Positions 1-11,251 of a stretch of 64,000 bases of DNA are shown one piece after another. This DNA comes from Rotaria sp. Silwood1 (taxonomy: Eukaryota > Rotifera > Eurotatoria > Philodinida > Philodinidae), in the NCBI GenBank assembly GCA_905250075.1, contig CAJNOP010000122.1, forward strand, positions 439,634 to 503,633. The letters are read 5' to 3'. The first letter of the stretch is position 1. Every line of letters begins with the position of its first letter. The position numbers and the translations under genes were made by a program. The notes beneath the pieces are model-generated. The model saw only the letters and a program-made list of their open reading frames with translations, was not told the DNA's origin and ran no database searches.

Positions 1-644
1 AGAGTCCTCAACTATCGAACAAAACATCAGAATAGCTATGCAAGCTGATCCTTTTATTTCTGATTGCATATCTATCGAATAACGTCTCTATAATGAGTAG
101 AAAACGCTTCACTAACGATACTTTTCCCTACAAGCACGCTCAAAAGCAAAGATTTTCTTATATAGAAGCATTTTCACTTGAGCAAAATACTGATGAAACA
201 TATTATATTGATCAAAACCTTCTACATTAATTCCTCCGCTTTATCAATCAACTCTATCTGAGTAGCCGTCCCATTCTCTTCGATTTCAATAATCTAAGAT
301 CATATTAATGATCAACTCGAAAATCTGCTTCACTTTAGGAAATGTCGTACCTTCATTTCATACCTCGTTCGAAAGCTTACTATTCTTATGATTTCGGTCG
401 TAAATTCATCTCGATGAATTCTATAATTCATTCGATGTTACATGAAATGTTTTTTTTTCCTTACATATCTAATCATCTCAACAGGTAGATGAGTTATTTT
501 AAATGATTTCATAAAATATTTCTAACTTATCATTTATACTTTTCAATACTACATTTTCTCTATCTATCCAGAGTGTTTATTTAATTTCATGAATACAACA
601 CTTTCCTAATTTTTCTTTTTCTATCATAACATGGCTCTGGAATT
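1..644. other. gene-free AT-rich stretch
   Basis: No open frame, RNA gene or repeat that I can support. The sequence is AT-rich with scattered stops in all frames. It may be the 5' flank of the array that begins near 645. Confidence 0.5.
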
Positions 645-2040
645 CGGTGAGTTCTAATCAACTAATTAAATTAAAACATATTTTCACTTTTACTTTTTAG
701 ACTCGTTTTAGATAGCCATATATCCCGTAAGTTTATTCCAAATATTAAATTATAATACAATTTCATTTTAATTCATCGATTTGTTTCGAAAATCGAAAAA
801 AAAAGCGTGAGTTAATTCAATTTATTAAATAAAAGTACAATCTTTAACTTTTGTTTGGAGATTCGATCCGTATTTGTCAATATATCCGGTGAGTTTATTC
901 CAATTACTAAATGAAAATGAAGTTGTATTTTTATTTTTAGATTCGTGGGATATCGATAGATCAAGTGAGTTTGAATCAATTTATCAAATTGAAATGAAAT
1001 TTTGTTTTTATTTTTAGATTCGTTTTATAACTCAATATGTCGGGTGAGTTCATTGGAATTACTAAATAAGAATGAAAGTTCATTTTTACTTTTAGATTCG
1101 CTGTCTGTCAATAGATTCAGGGAGTTTGAATCGATGAATTAAATAAAAATACAATTTTATTTTCAGTTTTTGGATTCATGCGATATTGGTAGATCCGGTA
1201 AGTTTCAATCAATTTATTAAATTAAAATAATATTTTATTTTATTTTTATCTTCGTTTTATATTTCAATACATCATGTAAGTTTATTTCAATTACTAAATG
1301 GAAATGAAGTTTCGCTTTTACGTTTAGATTCGTTTTATATCTCAATATATCTGGTGAGTTTACTCCAATTACAACATGAACATGAGATTTTATTTTTATT
1401 TTTAGATTCATTTAATATCGATCGATTTGGTAAGTTTGAATCAATTTTCTAAATTAAAGTTTCATTTTTATTTTTAGACTCGTGTGATATCGATATATTC
1501 TGTGAGTCTGAATCAATGCATTAAATAAAAATACAATTCTATTTTCATTTTTAGATTCGTTTTATATCCATAGATCTGGTGAGTTGGACAAAAATTCTTT
1601 CAATTAAAAGACAGTTTCATTTTTATTTGTAGATTCGTTTTATATCTTAGTATATATGGAAAGTTTGTTCAAATTATTGTACGAAAATGAAATTTTATTT
1701 TCATCCTTAGAATTGTTTTTTCGCAATAGGTCGGGTGAGTTTGAATCAATTTAGTAAATTCAAATATAGTTTTCTTTTTATTTTTAGATGATTGTCGTAG
1801 GGTAACGTTTGATGAGCTATGAAATTTGTTCATTAACTATTTTGGTTGAATTATGTTTTACATGCGAATGGGTGCTCATTAGTTTTGATGTGGTTGAATG
1901 TGAAGAAAACGGGTGAGTTTAGATGATTTTCGATGAAAAATTGCTTCTTTTGTTCATTTTTTAGGTGGAGAAGGCCGTGATATTTAGCTTCTTGATGGTT
2001 TGGTAATGGTGCGACGAAATGCATCTGGATAATTAAAGTT
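631..2040 (+). ncRNA. possible spliced non-coding transcript across the array
   Basis: This is inference. If the intron-like units are spliced, a transcript would run from about 631 through many micro-exons into a longer segment at 1788-1910, then across a further normal-looking intron (GTGAGTTT at 1912 to TTTTTTAG near 1964) into 1965 onward. The joined segments contain stops in every frame, so a protein is unlikely. RNA evidence would decide it. The alternative is a minisatellite that merely arose from an intron. Confidence 0.2.
645..1795 (+). repeat. tandem array of intron-like/micro-exon-like units
   Basis: About fifteen tandem units with a 72-82 bp period. Each carries a donor-like GTGAGTTT or GTAAGTTT, an AT-rich stretch, a TTTTTAG acceptor-like end, and a 24- or 26-base segment starting ATTCGT. 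Donor-like sites fall near 647, 727, 807, 889, 965, 1044, 1198, 1276, 1354, 1430, 1502, 1579 and 1735; sites near 1121 and 1659 are degenerate. The implied introns are 48-54 nt, the normal size for genes in this window. Two subtypes can be told apart: one reads TTATTCCAATTACTAAATG after the donor and is followed by a 26-base segment; the other reads TTGAATCAATTTATTAAA and is followed by a 24-base segment. The subtypes partly alternate, which suggests an older dimer of about 155 bp. A few acceptors are lost (near 775 and 1248). The segments have no shared reading frame. Confidence 0.8.
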
Positions 2041-2215
2041 TTTCTCTAAATTCCGTGTGTTGCTGACCTTTAATGACTGTTCTAGTTATTTCTTGGTGTG
2101 AATAGATTCACAGCAGAACCTCATTGAATGTCTGTGGCCGCTGTGAATGCTTGTTGCTGCTGGCAGAGAAGTGATGGATTCCTGTCTAGGCTAGTTTGGT
2201 AGAGCTTTAATCGCA

Positions 2216-2372
2216 TTCGGAAACCTTTTCTTTGGGTTTCCGAAGAGGTATTTGAGGTTTAGCTATAATGGGTACTATGGGTTTCTGAGGTCTCGGAAAC
2301 CCTTCTTCGGAAACCCTTAAAGGGTTTCCTATAGTAACAAACTTGGAAACCCTCTAAGGGTTTTCGAGAATA
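2216..2372. repeat. cluster of GGAAACCC/GGGTTTCC palindromes
   Basis: The octamer GGAAACCC or its complement occurs at least six times in about 155 bp. A near-perfect 21-base hairpin (GGAAACCCTT, one base, AAGGGTTTCC) starts near 2309. This resembles the end of a foldback element. No coding content is seen. Confidence 0.55.
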
Positions 2373-2551
2373 CCCATTTTTTTTAGAGTGTACGATGGTG
2401 TAATATACAATCATTCTTGTATTTTTCCAACTAAATGGGCATAGATGGAAAAGAACTTCCTCCTCACATGCAGTACCGAACGTGCGCTCAGGTGCTACCA
2501 TACTTTAAGTGAAGGCATTAACTTTATCAGCGACTTTATATGATAGAAATT

Positions 2552-2718
2552 CTTTTTAACAGTAGCGAAAACTCGCAAATACAGTTTGTCAATATCTGAT
2601 AGACATAATATAACTATAAAAAGAGTGACAGAATCAATTATGTTGCGTTTTTTATAGTTATATTATACATATCAGATGTTGACATTCTGTATTTACGAGC
2701 TATCTCTGCAGTTAAAAT
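2552..2718. repeat. foldback inverted repeat, about 165 bp
   Basis: The left arm, about 2552-2622, pairs with the right arm, about 2649-2718, around a loop of about 25 bases. The inner 50 bp of the arms (from CTCGCAAATACAG to AACTATAAAAA on the left) match with only a few differences; the outer 20 bp are more diverged. It has no coding capacity, so a MITE-like foldback is the simplest reading. It ends about 80 bp upstream of the ART-like gene. Confidence 0.75.
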
Positions 2719-2799
2719 AACAATATTTGAAAATATTCAAACTCAAACTTGTATTTCTGTTTCAAAATAGAAAGCAACAAAGAAAAACTTGCAGTCGAA

Positions 2800-4271
2800 A
2801 TGGCCTCAACAACCGTAAGGAGTGATTTTCACGCTGACTATGATATTGACACACTGGAAATAGTATTAGAAAGTATAAGAAGCTATGTGTTAGTCCACCT
2901 CTGTGACCGAAATAATACTGGTAGAAGAAATCTACGCGAATACACCAACATGAAATACAAGTTATTCATGCGATTGCAAGGAGGCGTTAAGCGTACTCAC
3001 ACATTAAATGATATTAGCGAATTCGTTAGTTTTCTTGAATTGTTGAATGACGAAAAATTCATTGCTGTTCCATCGTGTCATAAGTCATTAAGCCATGATA
3101 TTATTACGACAATTAACAACTTGGATCATGTTGTTTGCGTGTACGATTATGCATCTACTCCACATTGGAGAAAAGGTTGGATTACCATCAATTCACACGA
3201 AGATCAGAAAAATTGGGGCAGTGCACCATCATCTTATATATTTACAACACCTGCAGGTATACCTTACCAATCAGCCCATAAATTTATTGTCAATCAGCTG
3301 CTTATCAAATTGTTGGTTGATCATCCAAGTACATCTCAAGCTAAAACAGACTTCTTTGATTATTGCCGTCAAAAATGTGAAAATGCTGCAAATCGAGCAG
3401 AGATGAAAAAGTTCGCTAAAAATCCCACACCCAGACAAGCTCTCGTTTGGTATACAGAATCTAAATTTATTGGGAAACTCGCTCGCGAAGCATGTGCTTC
3501 AGATGATCTTGAACTTATCTTTAAAGTACGCTTTTTCATTGCTCATCTCTACTCAGAATTAAAAAAGTTGTATGGTGATCAAAAAACTGATCTAGCAAAG
3601 GAGAAGGTCTTGCATTTGTCGCGAGGTAAACCAATAATAAATACAAGCCTAGAATATCTTGAGAAAAACAAAAACAATGTACTTATTACAAGTTCATTTA
3701 CCTCAACAAACAGAGACAATGATGTTACGAATATATACTCGGGTTTTGGCAAAAAGTTGCCAGAAAACTATGTGTCAGTTACTTATTTGATAGACATTGA
3801 TACACAAACTGAGTTATTGAATCCTCTTGCACTTATTGGTCACCTAAGTAAGATAAAAGACGACAATGAAGTATTGCTCTCTCTTGGATTTTTCTTCAGC
3901 ATGAATTCGACGGAAAAAGATAACGTAAGGGTGAACATAAGTTTGTCAGTTGGCTACATCTTTTCATTTAGGACAAGCACCGGATTATTAAATTAAAAAG
4001 TGGACCACAAGAACAAAAAATCGAACGAGAATTTTTCAATAACTATCTGCTAGAGCAAACAAATATTAACGATCCATATGAAGCCATGACCGTACTTCTG
4101 AGGAAAATTTATGATGTTGGTAAAGCCTCTAAATACAACGCGCTGATGATTGCTGAGCTAGCATCAGTGATTGCTATCCTTGAAACTTCATTGAACAAAG
4201 TAATGAAATGCGTCAATATCAAAATGCAAAAGATTCACTACAAACAAAGTTGGAACAATATCACACAATGA
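2800..4271 (+). CDS. ADP-ribosyltransferase (ART)-like protein, bdelloid type
   Basis: Two exons, 2800-3924 and 3972-4271, join in phase across a 47-base GTAAGG...TTTAG intron and give 474 residues. The first ATG in frame is at 2800; upstream in-frame codons lack a methionine. The layout matches the large bdelloid family of arginine ADP-ribosyltransferase-like proteins: an N-terminal domain of about 250 residues ending in a helical segment (KVRFFIAHLYSELKKLY), then an ART fold. The R-S-E elements are visible: Arg275 in LSRGK, FTSTN near 300, and DNE with Glu357 before VLLSLGFFF. The usual ExE is therefore DxE. The final Glu, which is catalytic in the family, is kept. The last 100 residues are helical and may be a remnant of the TPR tail many relatives carry. 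Mono-ADP-ribosylation activity is inferred from family; target unknown. Confidence 0.7.
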
Positions 4272-7200
4272 ATTCAAACACGGTAAGTTACAAGCAAATA
4301 TAACTTTAGTTCAAACTTTGATTCAGTCGGAAACTAGAGTCGGGATCATTATTAGCTAGTTCTGAATGCAAAGATTTGGTTAGACAGCACTTCTGCTCAT
4401 TTAATCAACTCAAATATGTTATATTCAGCTTTCATAGGATACCACACAGAAGTCAACATATATGCTGTGACTGTTTTGCATGTATAATATGGATACTAGA
4501 CAGTAATTGAATAGAAAGGCATACATATTAGATCTGCTAATAATAGTTGATTTCTCCATTTCTCCTTCTATCTGTACGAGTACGATTGATTGACTGCTTA
4601 CGTTGCGTCGCCAACTCTCAAAACACTGTACGCTCGTGTATCTAACCACCTGCCCTCTAGTGTTTACTTTAAAAGACGTGAAAGAAATGCAATAATGCAT
4701 TTATTAATGATGAAATAGTAAGAGAGGAGAAAAATATTTTCATTGAAATATGTATCGAGGGATAAAGTGAGCAACTTACAGACGTAAAAGAATAAACGGT
4801 GTAGGTATTTAAACGCAACTATATATATGAAAACTCGCTGACACTATTTCATAAACTCTAGTAGAGATTTTACAAAGTTCCTTTTGTCGTAGTAAAACAA
4901 TCTGGTTATGGATCTCTCGATACATTAGTGAAAGAAGTACGTTGCTTGCTGCCATATTTTCTTCTCGGATTCATGATTGATTTCCTTAAATCCAAATTGT
5001 TGGTTTTTTGTTTTTAGTGTGAGAAGAATTCAACTCTACAGTCTTTGCCTCTGAAAGCTGTTGTCGACTTCCATATATACAAGATAGTCGGTGTTATCAT
5101 GATTATTTTCATCATCTCTAGTCTTGCGATAGGTCTACCATTCGGTCTCCTTCGCGGTAAGTCCACAAAGTTTCGGATTATCCCTACTGTTGATACACTT
5201 GAACTAAATTGAAAAAGACAAGAGTTGTATACACTCATCAAAAATACAAAGTTGCATTTGAAAATTTTAGTGAGGCGAAGTGCTGAACTGTTCTACAAAA
5301 ATTGATAAATGCTCGAATTTCGACATAATTATATAAAAGTTTTCAAAAGTTTAACATATGCACTTACAAGCGTCTCTTCGTTTCCTATAGACTAAAACTC
5401 AAGCATATCCAAGTTTGATTGTCATACTGAAATGTTCATGATGCATGTGTTTTTCGATTAGAGGCCACCGTAAAGTTTCGACTTCGACTTCTACCTGTTT
5501 CAAAACAAAGGCAGACACATCTATGAAATTAGAGTGCTTTGTTCGTCTCAGTTCAAGTTGACGAAAAAAATAACAAAAGTTGAACGAAAACTTGAAATGG
5601 TAGATATGAATAGTTGTAGAAATTATTTTTGAAGACGAAAAACTTTATCTAAGTGTTAATTTTTGTTCATGAAAGCTTGTCGATGAGAATATTCTAGTTT
5701 CACAAAGTAGATTTAACTTCTTATTTCTTTAATCAATTCTTTACATCGAACTTTTGTTTTTTTATATTGATATTAAATGTTCTTTTAGACCCAAAAAATC
5801 CAAATCCAAGTTCAAACCCAAGTCCCAGCTCAAGTCCAACAATGACAGTATGTAATACTGACACTATATAAAACTACTCAAAAAAAGAACCGTTACTGGT
5901 CTTTAGTTTTGGTCAATATGAGAACTGAAGGATTGGAATTTTTAGAGGATATAATCTACTAAGAATGTAAATCAATGAGAGTGTAGATGTGTGATCCACA
6001 CCTATACCTGTGTTAACTACTTGCTCTAAGTCATTCCATGTGTTGAAGTCTCAACGCGCATGCATAGTCCTTCGTAAGTACATGTCCAACAATTTAGTCA
6101 GTCAACTATCATGACTTTTGATATTAGACGGAATCGATTGATCTTTGGAGTAGATATACATGATATATTAATCTTAATATCTGTGTAAAAATAATAAATC
6201 CCTATCATGTAGTTGAGGACGAATCACGAAAGACCAGTCAGATAACTACATTGGATCACTGCTTACAGCCCAATGAATCCTAAAAAATTACCATCATATT
6301 TCTTGATCGTTATGGGATGCAATAGTTTGAAGCTTCTGGCGACCGATAAATTCACCTTGTTGTAGATACCTATACTATTTGTAATGTATCTACTTAATGA
6401 GAATAGTGCTTCATAAAAGTAAACTCTGAATAATGGCACTTACATTATATAGCGTACACATATATCTTGTCTAGAACAAAATGCATACATTCTGAACCTA
6501 TAAATTGAAATTTTGTTTGATCGACGTGCTCGTTGAGAAGATTTCAGATAAGTTGAAAATATTCATGCATATCTTTTGCTAGAAGCTTCAAATAACTACA
6601 TCCAGTTTCGAGAGAGAGATGTTGTTTAATTGTTAAGATTCATAGTTTTATGATGCATGATCAAATGCAGTTGCTTGATTAAATTTTTGTTGACTCTTTT
6701 AAAATGCATAGTACAATTTTTGGTATTCTTCAAAGAGATGGAATACAAGTTATCATGTATATCTACCTCAAGGAACAGTCCATCCAGTCCAGCATGAAAA
6801 GTTTTTAAGTCATCGTACAGGAATAAGGATGGTAAGAACGCCATGTCCCTTCAATGTGAGCTTTGCTTTTTGAAGCCTATAAACAGTAATGAACAACCAC
6901 GATGTAGTATTCCTTACCAGTTTCAGATCGATTCATTGAAGTTTTCAAGAGAAGATAGGACTCATCAGAGGTCACACTGTTTCTTTATAATTTAGCATGT
7001 GTACAATGAACTAATCATATTTCTTGAATGCCTTGATTTATTCATTGATTGATGTCCCATAGATAGTTGCTCTAGAAAGTTGCAGACTGGAGGATTGTGT
7101 CACCAGTCATCTCTGATCATTGAAGAGTTCCTAGTTTCACAGTCTAAGAAGGTTCAGTCGCCATAAACTTGCAATACTTAATAACCGAGGAGCAGTTAGC

Positions 7201-7661
7201 ATGGTTGATCTACATCTGTAGTGAGGGAAATATTTCTAAAGTTCCAAATGCTTTATAACAGTTGTATGAATACTTTCTTTGAAAGTTCAGCTGCTCCATC
7301 TGTTCGAAATCCGTCATCGAATTACCAAGTTGAACATCTCGATTTCAATTGTTCTGAATCACTTTCGTATATGACCATTATACAAGTGGTACAACGTAAT
7401 TACAACGAAACTCATTTTCAACAATATCAAAATTTCTCAAATTATTCAACGAATATGTCCTATGCTTACACTCCAACAGAAATAATCTATACGTGGTCCT
7501 CATTGGCAGACATGATTATTAGTGTAGAGAGTTTTCCCAGCTTTGTCGAAGTCCAATATTACTATACAAGCGGTACCATACGTAACACTAATAGAGATAC
7601 ATGGCAAATATTTCTTACCTCAATTTCTGGAGATAGTAGATACATCTCAGGAACCTATTGA
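4268..7661 (+). CDS. tentative single-pass membrane protein with Pro/Ser stalk and ectodomain
   Basis: The best-supported parts are two exons. The first, 5018-5156, encodes a short polar N-terminus, then a hydrophobic segment (IIFIISSLAIGLPFGLL). The second, 5789-5847, encodes a Pro/Ser/Asn stalk (PNPSSNPSPSSSP). Phases agree (1/1). A 15-base first exon at 4268-4282 (MNSNT, then GTAAGT) would fit in phase, but its ATG overlaps the stop of the ART-like gene. Downstream, the frame to 7661 encodes an N-glycosylation-rich ectodomain of about 130 residues (NCSES, NYNET, NFSNYS) ending SGTY. The joining acceptor is uncertain: 5847 ends in phase 0, and AAG at about 7239-7241 would fit. A type II receptor-like surface protein is inferred. 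The two halves could be separate genes. Confidence 0.4.
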
Positions 7662-8430
7662 CCTGTGAATAGTACTTTAGAGCAAGATTGCATGCAACTA
7701 TGAATGAATTGTGCGTGGTCTGTTTGTAATTCTTCATGCTTTCTGTTAATGATGCTTTTCTTCAATGAATATTTTCAATCAAAAGCATGAAAAAAATAAT
7801 TAGAATAACATTCGTTTGTTTATCGTGTAACATTAGAAGGACCTTTTTCTGTATTTTGTTCTACTCTCATCCAATGAGGATTTGTCACTCACATATAGGT
7901 ATACTATTGTCATCGGTCGAAAAAAGTATCATTAACTATCACTACACACTTCGTCTATGTATTAACCAACTCAACAGCGAATCTTGCTAGTGTGAATGTC
8001 ACGAGAAAACCAACTTAAGAGTAAAAAACCACTTTTACATAAAAATATACAATTGCAAAAAATACGACAATACTCAATGTAGACAATATTAGAAAAATTT
8101 AGACAACGCATATAAAATTAAATTATAGTTCATCCTAATTATTGTTGCTGATGACACTGAATCTTGAATAGAAAATAAGGAAAAGCAAGCTTCTGTTTTA
8201 TTAATATTTCACTTTGTTAAGTGTGCCAATATATTCTTCATCACTGATTTTGGCGGCTTCCTATGTATTAAAATACTCTTTAAGTTTTCTGTTAAACAAT
8301 ACGTAATGTGTTCAAGTTTATTTTGTCACTTCATTATTACCTTTTCAAGCAAAGTTGGTTAAAGTAGCAGATTGAACTATTGTTAAACAACTATAATACT
8401 TCACAGCTACTATAGTTAATTCAATTGTTA
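7662..8430. other. gene-free stretch
   Basis: AT-rich with no supported gene. A 67-codon frame at 7787-7990 has biased composition and no recognisable features, so I do not call it. Confidence 0.5.
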
Positions 8431-8439
8431 ATTCGAAGA

Positions 8440-9040
8440 ATTTAGCATCTCGATGTAAAAAACTAACTGATGAAACTGTTTTTGAATGGCCTTGTAAAAC
8501 GATATTGAGTTGGACATTTGGCATTGTGATCAGTAACTACACGTACAGCTGCCTTGAAAGCTCAAAGTTAAAATAAGTTAGTAAATAATGGAGCTAAATC
8601 TTTAGTCAATAAATTTTTCATCACCACTAATGAATCCATTACTACGACAATTCCAGCTACTTGGATCTTAAGTGTCATTCGCATCGTAGTTGAACTGTTA
8701 ACATCTTATTTATTTATTACCGTACTACTTGGATCAACTCTAGCCCAATGAAATGATCTTTACTAGTCATTATTGCCAAAGTTGCATACACTGATGCTGC
8801 GTGAGTTGATACGTAGAATGCAGATGTCATTAAACTTTCATAGTGATCACGAGAAGCTTTGTCAGCAGTATCACAGATAAATTCTTTTTTCTGAAGCCAA
8901 CTATTTCAAAAACTAATTACTAGGTCACCGCCCTTGCATGATTTAATCATCTCCAAATAGTGGCACGAGTTGCACATGCAATCCATGAGTTTGAATTGTA
9001 AATTATAGCGAGTCGTACAAAATCATGAGCATCTTGCGGA
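8440..9040 (-). pseudogene. decayed protein-coding gene, family not recognised
   Basis: The minus strand holds two protein-like segments. The first, about 8940-9040, reads PQDAHDFVRLAIIYNSNSW and on to ATIWR before a stop. The second, about 8720-8905, encodes about 60 residues including FICDTADKASRDHYESLMTS and VYATLAIMTS, then a stop after LIQVVR. A GAAATAG acceptor-like site precedes the second segment, so an intron may separate them. Further downstream (8445-8680) the reading becomes fragmentary with many stops. Composition looks like ordinary helical globular protein. I do not recognise the family. No intact frame remains. Confidence 0.45.
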
Positions 9041-10068
9041 GAATGTGGATGTGCATGGAAGAAATAGGGAAAAGAAAAAATGAAGTTAAATGCGAAACTA
9101 GACGAACGACTTTGTAATGAATATAAAAGGAAAAAAAATAAAAGAAATTATGGGTATTTCTTCACTTTAATCACAGTGTAGAACAGGAAAGAAAAATGAT
9201 GGATTGAAAAGTCACCACCATTTCTATTCCATTTAAAGAATAAGAAAAAAAACAAGTAATGAATAGATGGCATCCGCAAATGACAACAATGTGCCTCAAA
9301 ACGCATCCATCGATTATCCTTTTTCTAATCATTCACTACTGTCCTCTGTGACTGCTATTTATTCAACACTTGTGCTTTCCTTATTGTTTCAAGAGTGTGG
9401 GTCTTCTGTTTACCTACAACCCATCCACTTCCCATAGTAAATCCATCTATGTAAGATAATTTTGTGTAAAAATTTTTGAATAAGATATTTTCAGGTGAGA
9501 TTTGCTTGTCCATAATGAATGACATAATAGTTATTTTCTTTAGTTGACAAATTCTGTAGAATACAACAACAAGTACGTAAGTCATATTAAGTCCTTTCAT
9601 AATAAAACGCGAAAAAAATTTTTGAAAGAAAATTGTAGTGTATAAAAAATATCTCGAATCTATACGAAGGCCTATAAAAACTCTTCACAATGCAGCATAA
9701 AAAATACACATAAAAACAGAAATGAGTTTTATATAAATATGAAATATATCGAATCATTCGATTTCGTGATTTTTTTGTTATTACTTCGTCTACAATAATA
9801 CTCTTTTTTCTTAAATGACATCATTCAAGAAAATAAGATTCGATCGATTATTTTATAGGATCTTTGAACAGTGAATCATTTTTCTGTATATTTATTTAAT
9901 ACTTCGCCAATCGATAGACTAATATTAGGTTCGTTTTTCGAGAAAATTATCGATAAACAGTCATCCCTTTTATGCTGTTCTTCAATACATATCTGGAACG
10001 GAGAAGCAAATCGAATTTTATTTTTTCCTAAAATGAATACAAAACAAAAACCATTTGATCCAACACAG
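9041..10068. other. gene-free stretch
   Basis: AT- and homopolymer-rich. Short frames on both strands (9355-9600 minus, 9871-10152 plus) show no family features; the second overlaps the 3' end of the receptor gene antisense. Confidence 0.5.
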
Positions 10069-11061
10069 TTAGTTACGTATAATACGAATCCTAAAAAGAT
10101 TGTTAGGAACGATACGCCTTCTTTGACGTTGATAACAGAAAAATTTCTCTAATTTCTTCTTAAGTTCAGGTAATGTTCCTAAACATACAAATGGAAAAAG
10201 AAATACAATATAATAAGAGAAAAAATAAGCATATGACATAAATTCAATTCCCACAGCTCTTGGTACGCCGAATTCATAAGAAATATTTAAAAATACTCCT
10301 GGAGCACTAAAAGTAATGTAAAGTATTGAAACAGATAATAATTGTATTGTCATTTTTCGTTGTTTTTTCCATTGAATTGATCCATGTAAACGAGATTTTT
10401 GCCATAAAACACGTATTAACAGAGATAAACTAAATATAATTATGATGAATATCGGAATTATTTGATGACACACTAACTCCCATATTGCAATTATGTTAAC
10501 ATAATAGTATATACAAGGAAAAGGAACACCATAAGCAGGTAATCGATAAAATATATATGGGCAAAATGGAGCAAATATTATTATACAATAATAAATAGAA
10601 CTATATAGAATAAGTATAATTAATGGTAGATAATGAATAAAGAAACGTCTTTTTCTATTTAATAACCACCGATCATGAAATATAAGAATATGTCGTTCAA
10701 TTGTTCCCCAAGAAAATACTATAAATTGAGTTCCATATAGTGCATAATCAAGAAATGACCAGAATACAGAAAAACTTACTGAAAATTTCCAATTAAAATC
10801 ATAACGAAAAAAATTAAGAATACATGGGACATCTAGTAATTCATATAATAAACAAATAAAAAGAAGAATTATAACAACATGATTATTCAATGATTGACGA
10901 AGAATTCGATCAAATAATAAATGATAAAGAACAAAGAAACAACACAATATTGATAAAATATTTGATATAAGAAAAAGCCAAAAACGAAAACTATATGAAA
11001 ACGCAATATCGGGATAGAAATCAATACTGTCGTCAGTAGACGTGTTGCTTGAGTTTGACAT
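10069..11061 (-). CDS. seven-transmembrane receptor (rhodopsin-like GPCR, bdelloid expansion)
   Basis: Single exon, 330 residues, from ATG at 11061 to a stop at 10069. The N-terminus carries sequons (NSSNTS). Seven hydrophobic segments follow in order, beginning with FWLFLISNILSILCCFFVLY and ending with YAYFFSYYIVFLFPFVCLG. The end of TM3 reads ERHILIF, equivalent to the E/DRY motif of family A receptors. The third loop is short and basic (RVLWQKSRLHGSIQWKKQRK). The tail after TM7 is short and basic (LPELKKKLEKFF). The layout matches a large set of orphan receptors in bdelloids. Ligand unknown; plasma-membrane sensory or peptide signalling is inferred. The frame is intact and the length is normal for the group. 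Confidence 0.85.
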   Translation of the reverse strand: MSNSSNTSTDDSIDFYPDIAFSYSFRFWLFLISNILSILCCFFVLYHLLFDRILRQSLNNHVVIILLFICLLYELLDVPCILNFFRYDFNWKFSVSFSVFWSFLDYALYGTQFIVFSWGTIERHILIFHDRWLLNRKRRFFIHYLPLIILILYSSIYYCIIIFAPFCPYIFYRLPAYGVPFPCIYYYVNIIAIWELVCHQIIPIFIIIIFSLSLLIRVLWQKSRLHGSIQWKKQRKMTIQLLSVSILYITFSAPGVFLNISYEFGVPRAVGIEFMSYAYFFSYYIVFLFPFVCLGTLPELKKKLEKFFCYQRQRRRIVPNNLFRIRIIRN

Positions 11062-11251
11062 TCTTGAATAAATTAAATTCTACGAAAATAGAAAAGAAAA
11101 ATGTAATCTCTACGATTTACATCAACTTCGATCAGCTTGATCTTTTCTGCGTTGTTTTATAATTCTCGTATGTCTAAAGACAGTTTTTTTTTGTTATTTT
11201 TCACTTGCATGAATACTATTTTTTTTATTAAAAAAGAAAGCATCAAAATTT

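Noticed and set aside
3095-3406. 103-codon frame within the ART-like gene
   Set aside because: Same strand, different register, fully inside a better-supported coding exon.
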